Source of the DNA: Pseudoalteromonas sp. CO133X
GTDB taxonomy: Bacteria; Pseudomonadota; Gammaproteobacteria; Enterobacterales; Alteromonadaceae
Length of the DNA: 64,000 nucleotides
Direction of reading: 5' to 3'
Assembly: GCA_004208945.1 (NCBI GenBank)
Contig: SGPE01000016.1
Coordinates: forward strand, 62,001 to 126,000
Below the pieces are notes generated by a model, which saw nothing but the letters and a program-made list of their open reading frames with translations, was not told the origin of the DNA and did not search any database. The first letter of the stretch is position 1; each line of letters starts with the position of its first letter. The translations under genes and the position numbers were made by a program. Of the stretch, positions 1 through 9,772 are shown piece by piece.

Positions 1-1323
1 CGTTCAACCTTCGAAGAAGGCGCTGTTAATAACGGAGTTGACGGCGAACTTGCAATGAAAATCTTCGACTTGGTAGAGAAGTTCGCAGGTTATGGTTTTA
101 ACAAATCTCACTCTGCGGCTTATGCATTGGTGTCGTATCAAACGCTGTGGATGAAAACCCACTACCCAGCAGAGTTTATGGCTGCGGTAATGTCGGCGGA
201 TATGGATAACACCGATAAAATTGTTACCTTGGTTGATGAATGTGAAAACATGAAACTGACCTTGTTACCGCCAGATGTAAATGCGGGTGAGTACAAGTTT
301 ACGGTTAACCGTCAAGGTGAGATTGTTTACGGTATTGGTGCTATTAAAGGAGTAGGTGAGGCGCCTGTTGAAGCCATTTTAGAAGCACGAAGTGAAGGTG
401 GGGCTTTCAAAGACTTATTTGATTTTTGTGCGAGAGTTGATTTAAAACGTTTAAATAAACGTGTGGTAGAAAAACTAATTTATGCCGGTGCGCTTGACCA
501 GTTAGGGCCAGATAAAACCCAACCAGGTCGTGCGACTTTATTAGCGAGCTTAAAAGATGCCATGCGAGCGGCCGATCAGCATCATAAGGCTGAATCATTA
601 GGTCAGGCCGATTTATTTGGGTTATTAGCCACAGAGCCTGACGAAGTTGAACAAGCATTTATAAAAGCAACTGATTTAACGGATAACGAATGGCTTGATG
701 GCGAAAAAGAAACGTTGGGCCTTTATTTAACTGGTCACCCTATAAATCAGTATAGAAAAGAGCTAAGACACTACACATCAGGCCGCCTTGTTGACCTACA
801 ACCGACAAACCGCGATGTGCAGTCAACAGCAGCTGGTCTTGTTATTAATGCGCGAACCCTTATTAATAAAAAAGGAAATCGTTGGGGTCTTGTAACTTTA
901 GATGACAAGAGTGCCCGTATTGATGTACGCTTATTCCCAGAACAGTTTGAAATGTACCAAGATATGCTACAAGTTAATAATATCTTGGTGATATCTGGAC
1001 AGGTCAGCTTTGATAACTTCTCTGGTGGCATTACAATGACCGCTAGAGACATATGCACCATTGCTCAAGCGCGAGAAAAACGTATAAAAGCGATTAAAAT
1101 GACGTTGAATATGGTGCAAATCGAGGCGAACTTCTTCGATAATTTACAAAAAGTACTGGAACCTTATAAGTTTGGTACTTGTCCTATAAAAGTATTCTAT
1201 CAACGTCCGGATGCGTTGGCTGAGATTACCTTAGGAACCGAATGGTGTGTTACGCCTAGTGATGACTTAATTCATAAGTTATCGCTGATGGCGGCGCAAG
1301 ATGTAGAACTAGAATTTAATTAA
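1..1323 (+). CDS. dnaE: DNA polymerase III alpha subunit, C-terminal part
   Basis: The window opens inside this gene, and 440 codons to the TAA stop are visible. DnaE is the catalytic subunit of the replicative polymerase. The visible part starts in the end of the polymerase/fingers region ([22 protein letters not shown], residues 23 onward, given here only in part: [19 protein letters not shown]), continues through the helix-hairpin-helix segment ([11 protein letters not shown]) and ends with the OB-fold ([20 protein letters not shown]) and tau-binding tail. The frame is open to base 1, so the start and PHP domain lie upstream. It is followed 16 nt later by accA, the usual gammaproteobacterial order. 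Identification is from near-continuous similarity to the E. coli protein as remembered. Confidence 0.97.
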   Translation, partial: RSTFEEGAVNNGVDGELAMKIFDLVEKFAGYGFNKSHSAAYALVSYQTLWMKTHYPAEFMAAVMSADMDNTDKIVTLVDECENMKLTLLPPDVNAGEYKFTVNRQGEIVYGIGAIKGVGEAPVEAILEARSEGGAFKDLFDFCARVDLKRLNKRVVEKLIYAGALDQLGPDKTQPGRATLLASLKDAMRAADQHHKAESLGQADLFGLLATEPDEVEQAFIKATDLTDNEWLDGEKETLGLYLTGHPINQYRKELRHYTSGRLVDLQPTNRDVQSTAAGLVINARTLINKKGNRWGLVTLDDKSARIDVRLFPEQFEMYQDMLQVNNILVISGQVSFDNFSGGITMTARDICTIAQAREKRIKAIKMTLNMVQIEANFFDNLQKVLEPYKFGTCPIKVFYQRPDALAEITLGTEWCVTPSDDLIHKLSLMAAQDVELEFN

Positions 1324-1339
1324 TTAGGTAGTTTAGAGC

Positions 1340-2296
1340 ATGAGCCTCAATTATCTTGATTTTGAGCTTCCAATCGCAGAATTAGAAGCAAAAATTGAAG
1401 AATTACAAAATGTAAGCCGCGCTGGCGAATTAGACCTTGGATTAGAAGAGGAAGTCAGTCGATTAAAAGAGAAAAGCGCTGAAATGAAAGAGAAAATCTT
1501 CTCTGAATTAGGTGCTTGGCAGGTTTCTCAGTTAGCCCGTCATCCGTTGCGTCCTTATACTCGTGATTACATCGAGCGCATTTTCACGGAATTTGACGAA
1601 CTAGCAGGCGACCGTACTTTTGCTAACGACCCTGCTATTTTAGGTGGTGTTGCACGCTTTGAAGGTCAACCAGTTATGGTTATTGGCCAACAAAAAGGGC
1701 GTGATACAGCAGAAAAAATCAAACGCAACTTTGGTATGCCAAAGCCTGAAGGTTACCGTAAAGCATTGCGCTTAATGGAAATGGCTGAGCGTTTCAAAAT
1801 GCCAATCATGACCTTTATCGACACCCCAGGTGCGTACCCAGGAGTTGGTGCTGAAGAGCGTGGTCAAAGTGAAGCGATTGCACGCAACCTAAAAGTAATG
1901 GCGGCGTTAAAAGTACCAACCATCTGTACTGTTATTGGTGAAGGTGGTTCAGGTGGCGCATTAGCAATTGGTGTGGGCGACCGTGTAAACATGCTGCAAT
2001 ACAGTACTTACTCTGTAATTTCACCGGAAGGTTGTGCATCAATCTTATGGAAAAGCGCAGATAAAGCACCATTAGCTGCAGAGGCGATGGGTGTAACTGC
2101 TGCACGTGTTAAAGAGCTTGATTTAATTAACAACGTCATTGATGAGCCACTAGGTGGCGCACATCGTAATTACGATGCGATGGCACGTAACCTTAAAAAC
2201 CAACTTAAGCGTGACCTTGCTGACTTACAAGGCCTTTCACTAGATGAAATGCTTGATCAGCGTTACAAACGTTTAATGTCGTTTGGCTATTGCTAA
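1340..2296 (+). CDS. accA: Acetyl-CoA carboxylase carboxyltransferase subunit alpha
   Basis: AccA, with AccD, transfers the carboxyl group from biotin on AccB to acetyl-CoA to make malonyl-CoA, the committed step of fatty acid synthesis. The protein has 318 residues, the usual family length. It shows the N-terminal coiled segment ([16 protein letters not shown]) and the crotonase-fold core with [23 protein letters not shown] and [16 protein letters not shown], which form the CoA/biotin site. The ATG at 1340 follows dnaE closely, so the two are probably co-transcribed. A strong hairpin terminator follows directly, ending this unit. Confidence 0.98.
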   Translation: MSLNYLDFELPIAELEAKIEELQNVSRAGELDLGLEEEVSRLKEKSAEMKEKIFSELGAWQVSQLARHPLRPYTRDYIERIFTEFDELAGDRTFANDPAILGGVARFEGQPVMVIGQQKGRDTAEKIKRNFGMPKPEGYRKALRLMEMAERFKMPIMTFIDTPGAYPGVGAEERGQSEAIARNLKVMAALKVPTICTVIGEGGSGGALAIGVGDRVNMLQYSTYSVISPEGCASILWKSADKAPLAAEAMGVTAARVKELDLINNVIDEPLGGAHRNYDAMARNLKNQLKRDLADLQGLSLDEMLDQRYKRLMSFGYC

Positions 2297-2313
2297 ACAC
2301 AGCTTATAAACGG

Positions 2314-2338
2314 AAAAGCCGCTTTTGCGGCTTTTTTT
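2314..2338 (+). terminator. Rho-independent terminator after accA
   Basis: AAAAGCCGC, a TTTT loop and GCGGCTTTT form a 9-bp stem followed by a run of T. It lies 18 nt after the accA stop. Confidence 0.9.
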
Positions 2339-2386
2339 GTTTTATAATGCCTGTAACTATTATGCTTGTATATTGATTGGTTTTTA

Positions 2387-3694
2387 ATGCAAACATCAGA
2401 TTTATATCACCATTTTTTAGCTCAATTACAGCCTTTACTGAATACTCAGCACAGGTGCTTTAGTGTGGCTTTATCCGGTGGTGTTGATTCGGTTGTGTTA
2501 TTACATTTAATGACTACTGTGCGAATGCAGTATCCTGAACTTGAAATCGAAGCGGTGTATGTCAATCATGGTTTGAGTCAACATGCTGGTGAGTGGCAAA
2601 GGTTTTGTCAATCGTTATGTGAAAAGCTTGATGTAGCATTTAAAGCGGTGCGCGTTGAAATTGTTGAGCGTGCACGCACCTCACTTGAAGCACAAGCCCG
2701 AGAGGCTAGATACCAAGCACTCGATGAAAACTGTTCAGCAGGCAGTGTGTTACTGCTTGGTCAGCATTTAAATGATCAGCTTGAAACCTTCTTGTTGCGA
2801 CTCAAACGTGGCTCAGGCTTGCAAGGCTTGGCATCGATGCAACAGCAGCGATTACTCGCGTCAGGACGCGTATGTTTTAGGCCTCTCATTAATATTACTC
2901 GTGAGCAAATTGAACAGTTTGCTGATGAATTTGCCATTACCCATATCACAGATGATTCAAATAGCGATGAGCGTTTTGATCGTAACTTTTTACGTCATCA
3001 AGTGATGCCACTATTAACGATGCGTTTTCAGGGGTTTGAAAAAAGTGCTGCACGCAGTATTCGGCTGTTACAGAAGCAGCAATCGCTACTTGATGAATAT
3101 ACGCAAAGTGACCTTGCACAGTGTCAAAATCAGCACGGGGGCTTAAGTTGTGGGTCCGTTGCAAAGTTTAGTGAAGTTCGCCAAGCCAACCTTGTGCGTG
3201 CGTGGCTTAATCAATTTACTCACCAATTGCCTTCTGAAAATCAGCTGCGGCAAATTATTGAACAAGGCTTAACAGCGCAGGCTGATGCGCAATTGAAAAT
3301 TAGTTTGCAAAGCGGTGATGTGCGCCGTCATCAACAGCATTGGTATTTTGTTGTTGAGCAAGCTGCTCCTGATGCAATGATGGTTGACTTACAGCCCGTG
3401 CAGTTGTCTGATGGCAGAATGCTTGCGCCGCATAAAGGCAAAGGTGTTCGTATGCCTTTAGAAAATGAGCAAGTGAAGGTTATGTTCAATAATCCACAGG
3501 CTCGAATTAAGCCAGTTAACAAGCCAGGTTCAAATACCTTAAAGCATTGGTTTAAAGATGCCAAAGTAGCTCCTTGGTTACGTGCGCAAGTGCCGCTTAT
3601 TTACTATAACGATGAGCTAGTGCAGGTGGTTGGCTATTTTGTTAGTGCTCAGCACAGTGCTGATGATGGAATTTTTTGGGAGATAGATGTATGA
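2387..3694 (+). CDS. tilS: tRNA(Ile)-lysidine synthase
   Basis: TilS attaches lysine to C34 of tRNA-Ile(CAU) with ATP, which changes its decoding from AUG to AUA and its charging from Met to Ile. The PP-loop motif SGGVDS lies at residues 30-35, then LLGQHLNDQLETFLLRLKRGSGLQGL and the DDSN segment typical of the N-terminal catalytic domain. The C-terminal part (PGSNTLKHWFKDAKVAPWLR) is the TilS_C domain. The protein has 435 residues from the ATG at 2387. An in-frame TTG at 2366 would add seven residues but is less likely. The stop overlaps the next start (ATGA), so the downstream membrane protein is probably translationally coupled. Confidence 0.96.
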   Translation: MQTSDLYHHFLAQLQPLLNTQHRCFSVALSGGVDSVVLLHLMTTVRMQYPELEIEAVYVNHGLSQHAGEWQRFCQSLCEKLDVAFKAVRVEIVERARTSLEAQAREARYQALDENCSAGSVLLLGQHLNDQLETFLLRLKRGSGLQGLASMQQQRLLASGRVCFRPLINITREQIEQFADEFAITHITDDSNSDERFDRNFLRHQVMPLLTMRFQGFEKSAARSIRLLQKQQSLLDEYTQSDLAQCQNQHGGLSCGSVAKFSEVRQANLVRAWLNQFTHQLPSENQLRQIIEQGLTAQADAQLKISLQSGDVRRHQQHWYFVVEQAAPDAMMVDLQPVQLSDGRMLAPHKGKGVRMPLENEQVKVMFNNPQARIKPVNKPGSNTLKHWFKDAKVAPWLRAQVPLIYYNDELVQVVGYFVSAQHSADDGIFWEIDV

Positions 3695-4035
3695 GTGAAC
3701 AACCACATGCTGGTTTATCACTAGTTAAGAAGGCACCGCTTGGATTTGTGTTGTCGGTGTTAGTTGCAGTAATTGCGAGTGTTGTTTTCACACAGTTGAC
3801 TTTAAATACGCTCTTTTATGCGCTGGCTGGCGGAGTCGTGTGCTCGTTATTGCTATTGGCTTATTGGTCAGGTAAAGGCGGTATTTTCTTTATTTTAGGC
3901 GTGCTTACGCCACTGGCGTTAGTAGTGATATCGCCCCTTACCACGATGGCTGCATTACTTTATTTATTGAGTGGTTTTTTCTCTGGCTTTTGGTTGGTAT
4001 TACTAGGCTATAAGCTGATGGTTAAAAAAGCCTAA
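3691..4035 (+). CDS. Small integral membrane protein, unknown function
   Basis: I do not recognise this 114-residue protein. After a short polar N-terminus (MSEQPHAGLSLVKK) it consists of about four hydrophobic segments (roughly residues 18-36, 40-58, 65-85 and 88-108), with a glycine/lysine turn (YWSGKGGIF) and a basic end (KLMVKKA), which suggests an inner-membrane protein. The ATG overlaps the tilS stop by 4 nt (ATGA), so translation is probably coupled to tilS. A longer in-frame TTG start at 3676 is unlikely. The stop codon lies inside a bidirectional terminator hairpin shared with the convergent cyclase gene. Confidence 0.8.
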   Translation: MSEQPHAGLSLVKKAPLGFVLSVLVAVIASVVFTQLTLNTLFYALAGGVVCSLLLLAYWSGKGGIFFILGVLTPLALVVISPLTTMAALLYLLSGFFSGFWLVLLGYKLMVKKA

Positions 4036-4055
4036 CGGGGGATGTTAGGCTTTCT
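4027..4055. terminator. Bidirectional terminator
   Basis: AAAGCCTAAC, a 7-nt loop and GTTAGGCTTT form a 10-bp stem with A and T flanks. It lies between the convergent membrane-protein and cyclase genes and includes the stop codon of the former. Confidence 0.85.
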
Positions 4056-4061
4056 ATTTGA

Positions 4062-4958
4062 TTAGTAGGCTCTGGCGCAATTTCTGCCTGCTGCTTTAGC
4101 CTTGTAAAGACCTTTGTCAGCACGGGCAAATACTTCGTTTTCGCAGTCTTGGTTGTTAGCAAGTGTAAAACCTATGCTAGATGTAACCTTGTATTGCGCC
4201 ATTAAATCAGACTGAGCAACTAAGTGCATAATGCGATCGGCAATCACTTTGTTGGTTGTAAATTCTGGGTCATCGATAAGCAAAGCAAATTCATCACCAC
4301 CAAAACGAAAGATTGAATCGGTGCCGCGTACGCTTTTATTTAGTACTTTAGAAAACTCTTGCAGTACATCATCGCCAATCTTGTGACCAAAATTATCGTT
4401 AACTTGTTTGAAGTTATCTAAATCCAGCAACATCAAGCTAAATGGGCGGTGTTGCCTGCGACAACGCTCAAGCCTTTGTGCCAAGCTGTCATTAAATTGG
4501 CTGCGATTATTGAGACCGGTTAAGGCATCTTTAGTTGCAAGTCGTAATACACGGTTATACATAACCGCATTACGTAATGGGTAAATAAGTGCGCTGTGCA
4601 GTTGTTGCAATTTGCTTTTTATAGCTTGTCCCATAGGAAACTTACTAAAGTATATTAGCTGACCAAGGCGCTCATTTTCGATATCTAAATCAAATGAATA
4701 AGGCGTCTGGCTGGTGTCGCTTTCTGCACTTTGGCAAACACCAAGGGAAGACTGAAATTGCAAACCCGACAAGTTTATTAATTGTTTAGCATGGTCAGCA
4801 AAAATTGTAAGAATTTCCTCAATTGATAGAGTTGTCTGTAATTTCGCTACAAGGCCATGCGCACTGCTTAGTTCATTATTTCGGTAATATTCTGCCGAAA
4901 ATGGCATGAATTCGCCACGTGCAGACACTCGCTGCGTCAAAATATGGACATTTTCCAC
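4062..4958 (-). CDS. GGDEF diguanylate cyclase
   Basis: This protein probably makes cyclic di-GMP from two GTP. The C-terminal ~165 residues are a full GGDEF domain with the intact active motif in FRFGGDEFALL. An RxxD inhibitory site (RGTD) lies five residues before GGDEF, so product inhibition is expected. The N-terminal ~130 residues look like a GAF-type sensory domain without clear membrane segments. I place the start at the GTG at 4958 because GGGGGAGAA lies a few bases upstream of it. The frame is open further, to 5117, but that start would overlap the divergent antiporter gene. An ATG at 4907 is the alternative. Confidence 0.9.
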   Translation of the reverse strand: MENVHILTQRVSARGEFMPFSAEYYRNNELSSAHGLVAKLQTTLSIEEILTIFADHAKQLINLSGLQFQSSLGVCQSAESDTSQTPYSFDLDIENERLGQLIYFSKFPMGQAIKSKLQQLHSALIYPLRNAVMYNRVLRLATKDALTGLNNRSQFNDSLAQRLERCRRQHRPFSLMLLDLDNFKQVNDNFGHKIGDDVLQEFSKVLNKSVRGTDSIFRFGGDEFALLIDDPEFTTNKVIADRIMHLVAQSDLMAQYKVTSSIGFTLANNQDCENEVFARADKGLYKAKAAGRNCARAY

Positions 4959-5096
4959 GATAATTCTCCCCCCGGAGTGTTTAGATACTGTGAGTAAGCG
5001 AGATTTGTGCCACTTTTTTAAACTGGCTGAAAAACAAATGGTTGCTATATTTAAAGAAAGGTATAGCTGGTCATCAAGTCGAAAGGAGTTTATTGC

Positions 5097-7070
5097 TTGC
5101 AAAATGTACTGATTCAAGTGTTTGGCTTGCTTGTCGCTGCCGTTGTATTTGTTTGGTTCTTCAAACGAATTGGTTTACCTCCTATTCTTGCCTACTTGGC
5201 AACCGGTGTATTGGCGGGAAGCCACGGCATTGGCTGGATGGCGCAAAGTCATGAAATGCACTTTGTAGCAGAACTCGGTATTGTGTTTTTGCTCTTTAGC
5301 CTTGGGCTTGAGTTTTCGATTCCACGCTTGATGGCAATGCGCAATATTGTATTTGGGCTGGGATCATTGCAAGTTGTAGTCACTAGCCTTGTCTTTATCA
5401 TTATTTTGCTATTGCTTGAGCATAGCCTGTTAAATAGCTTTACGATTGCAACACTTATGGCGTTATCTTCTACAGCCGTTGTGGTTAAGCTGTTAAAGGA
5501 GTCTGGTGAGCTTAATCAACGGCGCGGTCAGCTTGCTGTGGGTGTATTACTGTTTCAAGATATTGCAGTTGTGCCGTTGTTAATTGTTTACCCGCTTTTA
5601 GCGCAAAGTGGCTCAGATGCCATTGCCGGCGCACTGGCTTTTGCATTAACCAAAGGAGCATTTGTATGCGCTTTATTGTGGGCAATTGGGAAATGGATCT
5701 TACCTAAGGTATTCAGTGAGATCGCACTGGTTCGTACCGATGAGTTATTTGTTTTAACCACCTTGTTGGTCGCACTATTTGCAGCAGGCCTTACGTATTT
5801 ATTTGGCCTTTCTATGGCACTGGGTGCATTTTTAGCAGGGATGATGCTAGGCGAGAGCCAATATCGTCATCAATTAGAAGCTGATATTAGACCGTTTCGC
5901 GATATTTTAATGGGGCTATTTTTTGTTACGGTCGGCATGCAGCTTGATGTGTTATATGTGCTAAATAGTTGGTATTGGATCTTAGCTGTATTAGTTGGGC
6001 TGCTCTTTTTTAAAATTGCCGTATTAGCAATTTCAGCGCAAGTGATTGGTGAGCGTAAACAAGATGCCGTGGCTGCTGGCATTATGCTATGGCAAATGGG
6101 GGAGTTTGGTTTTGTATTAATCGCACTGGCATCGCAGCATTTGCTGATCAGCACAGAGCAAGCATCATTTCTTATTGCCGTGGGCGTCTTATCAATGGCA
6201 CTCACTCCTTATTTGATAGAGAAAACCCCCGTACTTTTAAAGCGCTTTGGTTTACTTTCCCATGCAGGTCAGTACTGGCAACAGCCAGCTACAAGCAGTC
6301 CTCTTTATCATAATCATGTGGTGATTTGTGGCTTTTCGCGTGTAGGGCAAACTGTTGCTCGTTTTCTTAAGCCTGAGGCCATTGAGTACGTGGCTATTGA
6401 AAGTAACCCTATTTTATTGCAAGAAGCAAAAGCTGCGGGTGAACCGATTATTTTTGGTCATGTAAAACAAAAAGATATTTTAAAATCGGCAGGGGTAGAG
6501 CGAGCACGGCTTGTTATTATTACATTCGCAGACTTTGAACAAACGCAAGTCGTTGTTGATGCAATAAAACAAATAGCGCCCAAAGTTAAAATTTTAGTCC
6601 GCATGCGAGATGATTCTGAGCTGGAAACACTCAAAGAGTTAGGCGTTACAGAAGTTGTGCCAGAGACCCTAGAAGCGAGTTTAATGCTAGTTTCGCATGT
6701 GCTTTATATGTCTGGTGTTCCCATGACACGAATTATTCGCAGAGTGAGTAAAGAGCGCCGTAATCGCTATCAATTTTTAAATGGCTTTTTTACTGGGGAT
6801 AAGCTTGATAGCGAAGAAACCAGTTCTGATCGATTAGAATATTTACACGTTATTGCACTGCCTGAATATGCGTTTGCTGTGAATCAAAAAATCAGTGAGC
6901 TAAAGCTCGAACAGCGCCGAGTATCGGTTAGAGCACTGCGCCGACAAGACAGGGAAATAGAAGCCCCATCATCGCAAACAGTATTAATGGCTGGCGATAT
7001 TCTTGTTTTACAAGGTAAACCGCGTCGAGTAGAGCGTGTAGAACATTATTTACTCGATGGAACAGAGTAA
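5097..7070 (+). CDS. CPA2-family monovalent cation:proton antiporter, KefB/KefC-like
   Basis: A 657-residue inner-membrane antiporter. Residues ~1-380 form the Na/H-exchanger domain with about 12-13 membrane helices, including LGIVFLLFSLGLEFS and LSSTAVVVKLL. Residues ~400-520 are a TrkA-N (RCK) domain with the dinucleotide-binding loop CGFSRVGQTVARFL. The end (~570-655) is a TrkA-C-like domain. Such proteins export K+ or Na+ in exchange for H+; KefB/C are gated by glutathione adducts, but whether this one is cannot be told. The TTG start is chosen because AAGGAG lies 8 nt upstream (5083-5088). The stop abuts the stop of the convergent patatin gene with no spacer. Confidence 0.93.
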   Translation: MQNVLIQVFGLLVAAVVFVWFFKRIGLPPILAYLATGVLAGSHGIGWMAQSHEMHFVAELGIVFLLFSLGLEFSIPRLMAMRNIVFGLGSLQVVVTSLVFIIILLLLEHSLLNSFTIATLMALSSTAVVVKLLKESGELNQRRGQLAVGVLLFQDIAVVPLLIVYPLLAQSGSDAIAGALAFALTKGAFVCALLWAIGKWILPKVFSEIALVRTDELFVLTTLLVALFAAGLTYLFGLSMALGAFLAGMMLGESQYRHQLEADIRPFRDILMGLFFVTVGMQLDVLYVLNSWYWILAVLVGLLFFKIAVLAISAQVIGERKQDAVAAGIMLWQMGEFGFVLIALASQHLLISTEQASFLIAVGVLSMALTPYLIEKTPVLLKRFGLLSHAGQYWQQPATSSPLYHNHVVICGFSRVGQTVARFLKPEAIEYVAIESNPILLQEAKAAGEPIIFGHVKQKDILKSAGVERARLVIITFADFEQTQVVVDAIKQIAPKVKILVRMRDDSELETLKELGVTEVVPETLEASLMLVSHVLYMSGVPMTRIIRRVSKERRNRYQFLNGFFTGDKLDSEETSSDRLEYLHVIALPEYAFAVNQKISELKLEQRRVSVRALRRQDREIEAPSSQTVLMAGDILVLQGKPRRVERVEHYLLDGTE

Positions 7071-8216
7071 TTAGTCAAGCTCTAAGAATTTACGAATTTC
7101 GGGCAGTTTATTGAGCCCGTCTTGGTAACCTATTTCAATCAGCTTTTGGGTATAGCGTTTTTCGAACAGTAAGTAACTGGTTAAACTCGATTGTGAGCGT
7201 TTTTTTACACCTATCATACGCAGTAGCACTTTAATCGCGATTGGCATATCGTCATAAAATTGTGCTGCAATCATATTAAAATTTTGTGAGGGATTAATGA
7301 TACAGGTATCAATCTGTTTAAGTTCTTGATGTTTGTCACGCGCAGGTAACAAACCAAGTGTTCTGTTGATGCGTTCTAACCGCTCTAAATCAGATTGCAG
7401 CGTGTCGGTAAAAACACTATCAAGCAGGTGACCTGCAATATTTGAAAGCCCAGGGTAATGGGGTTGATACCCTGGTGGATGCATTTCTTTGGGTTCATCA
7501 ACACCAATAATAAAGATTTTTTCAGCGCCTAAATGCACAGAAGGGCTCAGTGGTGACAACTGATGTATAGAACCATCGCCAAAATAATGGTTATGTACAT
7601 TAACACTTGGAAACACCATAGGAATAGCACTTGATGCCATTAAATGTTCTACATTAATACGCGTTGCTTGACCTTCACGTTTCGCCCGTTGCCATGGTTT
7701 TTGCGTAAGCGATTGAAAAAAAGCGACAGAATCACCGGTTGTGTAACTTGACGCAGTAATAGACACAGCATCAAGGTAGTTTTTATGTAAGTTACGTTCT
7801 ATGCGTGATAAGTCTAAAATTTCGTTAAGAAGTTTTCTCAGCGGTTTATTATTTAGCAAGCTTGCTGGTGGATGATTAATGTGTTCAGACTGGAAACTCG
7901 TTAGAATATTACGTGTTAGATGTAAAAACACGCTTAAAAAATCACTTTTGTACACTTGAGAGGTGGAAAAGTTTTTCCAGACCCATTCCAGCTTTTTACT
8001 CGCCAAATGGGCGCACGACGCATAACATGCAAGTGCGGCGGAATTAATTGCCCCCGCTGATGTCCCATTAATAATAGTAAAAGGTAATGGGGCAGTGCGA
8101 GGCATACTTTGTGTTATTGCTTTCAACACGCCGACTTGATAAGCGGCACGCGCGCCACCACCTGTTAATAATAAGGCGATTTTAGAGTGCTGTGTTTTTT
8201 TTAACTTACTGCTCAT
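7071..8216 (-). CDS. Patatin-like phospholipase
   Basis: A 381-residue patatin-family serine hydrolase, predicted to cleave acyl chains from phospholipids or neutral lipids through a Ser-Asp dyad. It shows the oxyanion-hole motif GGGARAAYQVGVL near the N-terminus, the nucleophile motif GTSAGA and the catalytic Asp in FGDGSIHQ. The C-terminal ~100 residues are a conserved extension. No signal peptide is seen, so it is probably cytosolic or membrane-associated. The frame extends to a TTG at 8258, but the ATG at 8216 gives the more usual start. It is convergent with the antiporter gene. Confidence 0.92.
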   Translation of the reverse strand: MSSKLKKTQHSKIALLLTGGGARAAYQVGVLKAITQSMPRTAPLPFTIINGTSAGAINSAALACYASCAHLASKKLEWVWKNFSTSQVYKSDFLSVFLHLTRNILTSFQSEHINHPPASLLNNKPLRKLLNEILDLSRIERNLHKNYLDAVSITASSYTTGDSVAFFQSLTQKPWQRAKREGQATRINVEHLMASSAIPMVFPSVNVHNHYFGDGSIHQLSPLSPSVHLGAEKIFIIGVDEPKEMHPPGYQPHYPGLSNIAGHLLDSVFTDTLQSDLERLERINRTLGLLPARDKHQELKQIDTCIINPSQNFNMIAAQFYDDMPIAIKVLLRMIGVKKRSQSSLTSYLLFEKRYTQKLIEIGYQDGLNKLPEIRKFLELD

Positions 8217-8349
8217 AGTTGCATTTAAATTGTTGTGCGTCTTTACTTTATTTATCAACTGTAAGTCTTTAAGCTAGAAGAAGCAAAGTTTACCTAATTG
8301 CTCACGTTATTTTGTCGAGTTTTATGTCTGTTTTTTTAAAGGAGTCTGT

Positions 8350-9222
8350 ATGTCAGAGCATTCGTCAGAGACCGAAGTACAAAAGCGTCCAGTTAATAAC
8401 AACCTTATATTTGGTGTTGTTATTTTAATTATTGTTGCCTGTGTTGCAGCGTATATTTTACTCCAACCAGACGATAAGCCGACGCAAACCGTAGAGGATA
8501 TTGTAACCGAAGAAGTACCTATGGCGGAGTTTCAAGAGCCCGAACCAGAGCCAGAACCCGAACCAGTTGCAGCACCAGAACCAGAGCCCGTTGTTGTTGA
8601 GCAGCCTGTAGCACGTGAAGAAGAGCCAGTGCCAGAGGTAGAACCATTACCTACATTAAACGAAAGCGATGAGGTGGTTGTTGCTCGCATGGACGAAGTA
8701 CTGAGCGATCAGGTTATGAGTTTAATGGTGACCGATGACCTTATTCGTCGCGGTGTAGTGTATGTAGATAACATTGCAAAAGGCAAAGTAGCAGCTAGCC
8801 ATGCACCTGTTGAACGTCCAAAAGAGTCATTTAAAGTTATTGAAGGTGATATTTTAACGATTGACCCAAACAGTTATGAGCGCTACACCCCTTATGTGAA
8901 ATTATTTACTAGTTTAAGTGCTGCGCAGGCTATTCGCATTTATGATGAATATAAACCATTAATAAACGAAGCATATGCTGAGATTGGCTACGAAGGCGAT
9001 GCCTTTAATCAAACTCTTGAAGAAGCGATTGACGTTCTACTTGATACGCCAGAACCAAAAGGTGACATGCCATTAGTGCGCAACTCAGTGACTTATCAAT
9101 ATGCTTATTCAGAGTGGGAAAACCTTCCACAAGCGCAAAAGCAGCTTTTGCGTATGGGCCCTGAAAATATGAAAAAAGTGAAAGCGGCATTACGTAACAT
9201 AAAAGCTGAACTAGAAAAGTAA
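8350..9222 (+). CDS. DUF3014 domain-containing membrane-anchored protein
   Basis: A 290-residue protein with one N-terminal membrane helix (LIFGVVILIIVACVAAYILL, ~residues 19-38). A Pro/Glu-rich linker follows (PEPEPEPEPVAAPEPEPV, ~residues 60-95) and then a soluble periplasmic domain of ~190 residues (VMSLMVTDDLIRRGVVYVDN ... YTPYVKLFTSL). The layout matches the DUF3014 family, whose function is unknown. The Pro/Glu linker probably spans part of the periplasm, as in TonB-like proteins. The start has a good site (AAAGGAG). A terminator follows, then the SRP RNA gene. Confidence 0.85.
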   Translation: MSEHSSETEVQKRPVNNNLIFGVVILIIVACVAAYILLQPDDKPTQTVEDIVTEEVPMAEFQEPEPEPEPEPVAAPEPEPVVVEQPVAREEEPVPEVEPLPTLNESDEVVVARMDEVLSDQVMSLMVTDDLIRRGVVYVDNIAKGKVAASHAPVERPKESFKVIEGDILTIDPNSYERYTPYVKLFTSLSAAQAIRIYDEYKPLINEAYAEIGYEGDAFNQTLEEAIDVLLDTPEPKGDMPLVRNSVTYQYAYSEWENLPQAQKQLLRMGPENMKKVKAALRNIKAELEK

Positions 9223-9242
9223 GCTTTTAAACCATTAAATAC

Positions 9243-9283
9243 AGTGCGATTGTACAGCAAGTATGCAATCGCACTTTCTTTTT
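9243..9283 (+). terminator. Terminator after the DUF3014 gene
   Basis: AGTGCGATTG and CAATCGCACT pair perfectly over 10 bp around a 13-nt loop and are followed by TTCTTTTT. It separates the upstream gene from the SRP RNA promoter. Confidence 0.85.
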
Positions 9284-9293
9284 CGAATACCCC

Positions 9294-9322
9294 TTGAATA
9301 ACAGGCTAAAACTAGAGATAAT
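9294..9322 (+). promoter_or_regulatory. Promoter of the 4.5S RNA gene
   Basis: TTGAAT (9294-9299), a 17-bp spacer and GATAAT (9317-9322) form a strong sigma-70 promoter. A GC-rich discriminator (CCCTCCCGCGCC) follows, as at stringently controlled stable-RNA genes. The predicted start near 9330 would leave a leader of about 20 nt to be removed by RNase P. Confidence 0.8.
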
Positions 9323-9350
9323 CCCTCCCGCGCCAAACAAGGCCCTCAAT

Positions 9351-9464
9351 GGTAGTCTTATTGGTCCTCTCGCAACACTAGCAGGTGAACCTGGTCAGGC
9401 CCGGAAGGGAGCAGCCACAGCGTGTGACGTGTGTGCCGAGATGTGGCTGGTAAGACTGCCACCC
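9351..9464 (+). ncRNA. ffs: 4.5S signal recognition particle RNA
   Basis: This is the bacterial SRP RNA, which binds Ffh and carries signal-anchor proteins to FtsY at the membrane. The apical Ffh-binding loop is present as GGTCAGGCCCGGAAGGGAGC (about 9393-9412), followed by AGCCA and the conserved GTGTGCCGAGATGT segment. The ends (GGTAGTCTTATTGG and GGTAAGACTGCCACCC) pair as in the E. coli 114-nt molecule, and the length is the same. Ends are set by alignment from memory and may be off by a few bases. Confidence 0.95.
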
Positions 9465-9485
9465 AAATTCTTCTTGGGTTGTCGT
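9461..9485 (+). terminator. Probable terminator of the SRP RNA gene
   Basis: ACCCAA, a 7-nt loop and TTGGGT form a short hairpin directly at the 3' end of the RNA. The following T-run is weak (TGTCGTTTG), so processing may also define the end. Confidence 0.5.
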
Positions 9486-9772
9486 TTGAAGTATAAGATG
9501 ACATAAATTGGAAGTATAAGGTGGCATAGCCTATTTTCTTCCCAAAAGACAAATCAACCTATTCCCAGCAAAAAGCTAAACACTTCCTTATAAAACTTCC
9601 ATAAATCTGTAAGCTAAGAATAGATCTACTAGTTTAATCAGCTTTTTATGAGCATGAAAATGCCAAGCTTACTCTGTGTTAATTACTGCGGTGCAGTATC
9701 AATAAGAAAAAGTTTCTTGGGTGATTAAAATCACGATACCATTAAAATTTTAAACGGCACTTTTCAAAGCAT
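9486..9772. other. Gene-free spacer
   Basis: AT-rich sequence between the SRP RNA and the zinc-ribbon gene. I see no gene, RNA or clear repeat in it. Confidence 0.6.

Noticed and set aside
9294..9552. Two ORFs on opposite strands across the SRP RNA
   Set aside because: They overlap the 4.5S RNA and its promoter and encode low-complexity peptides. They are shadows of the RNA gene.
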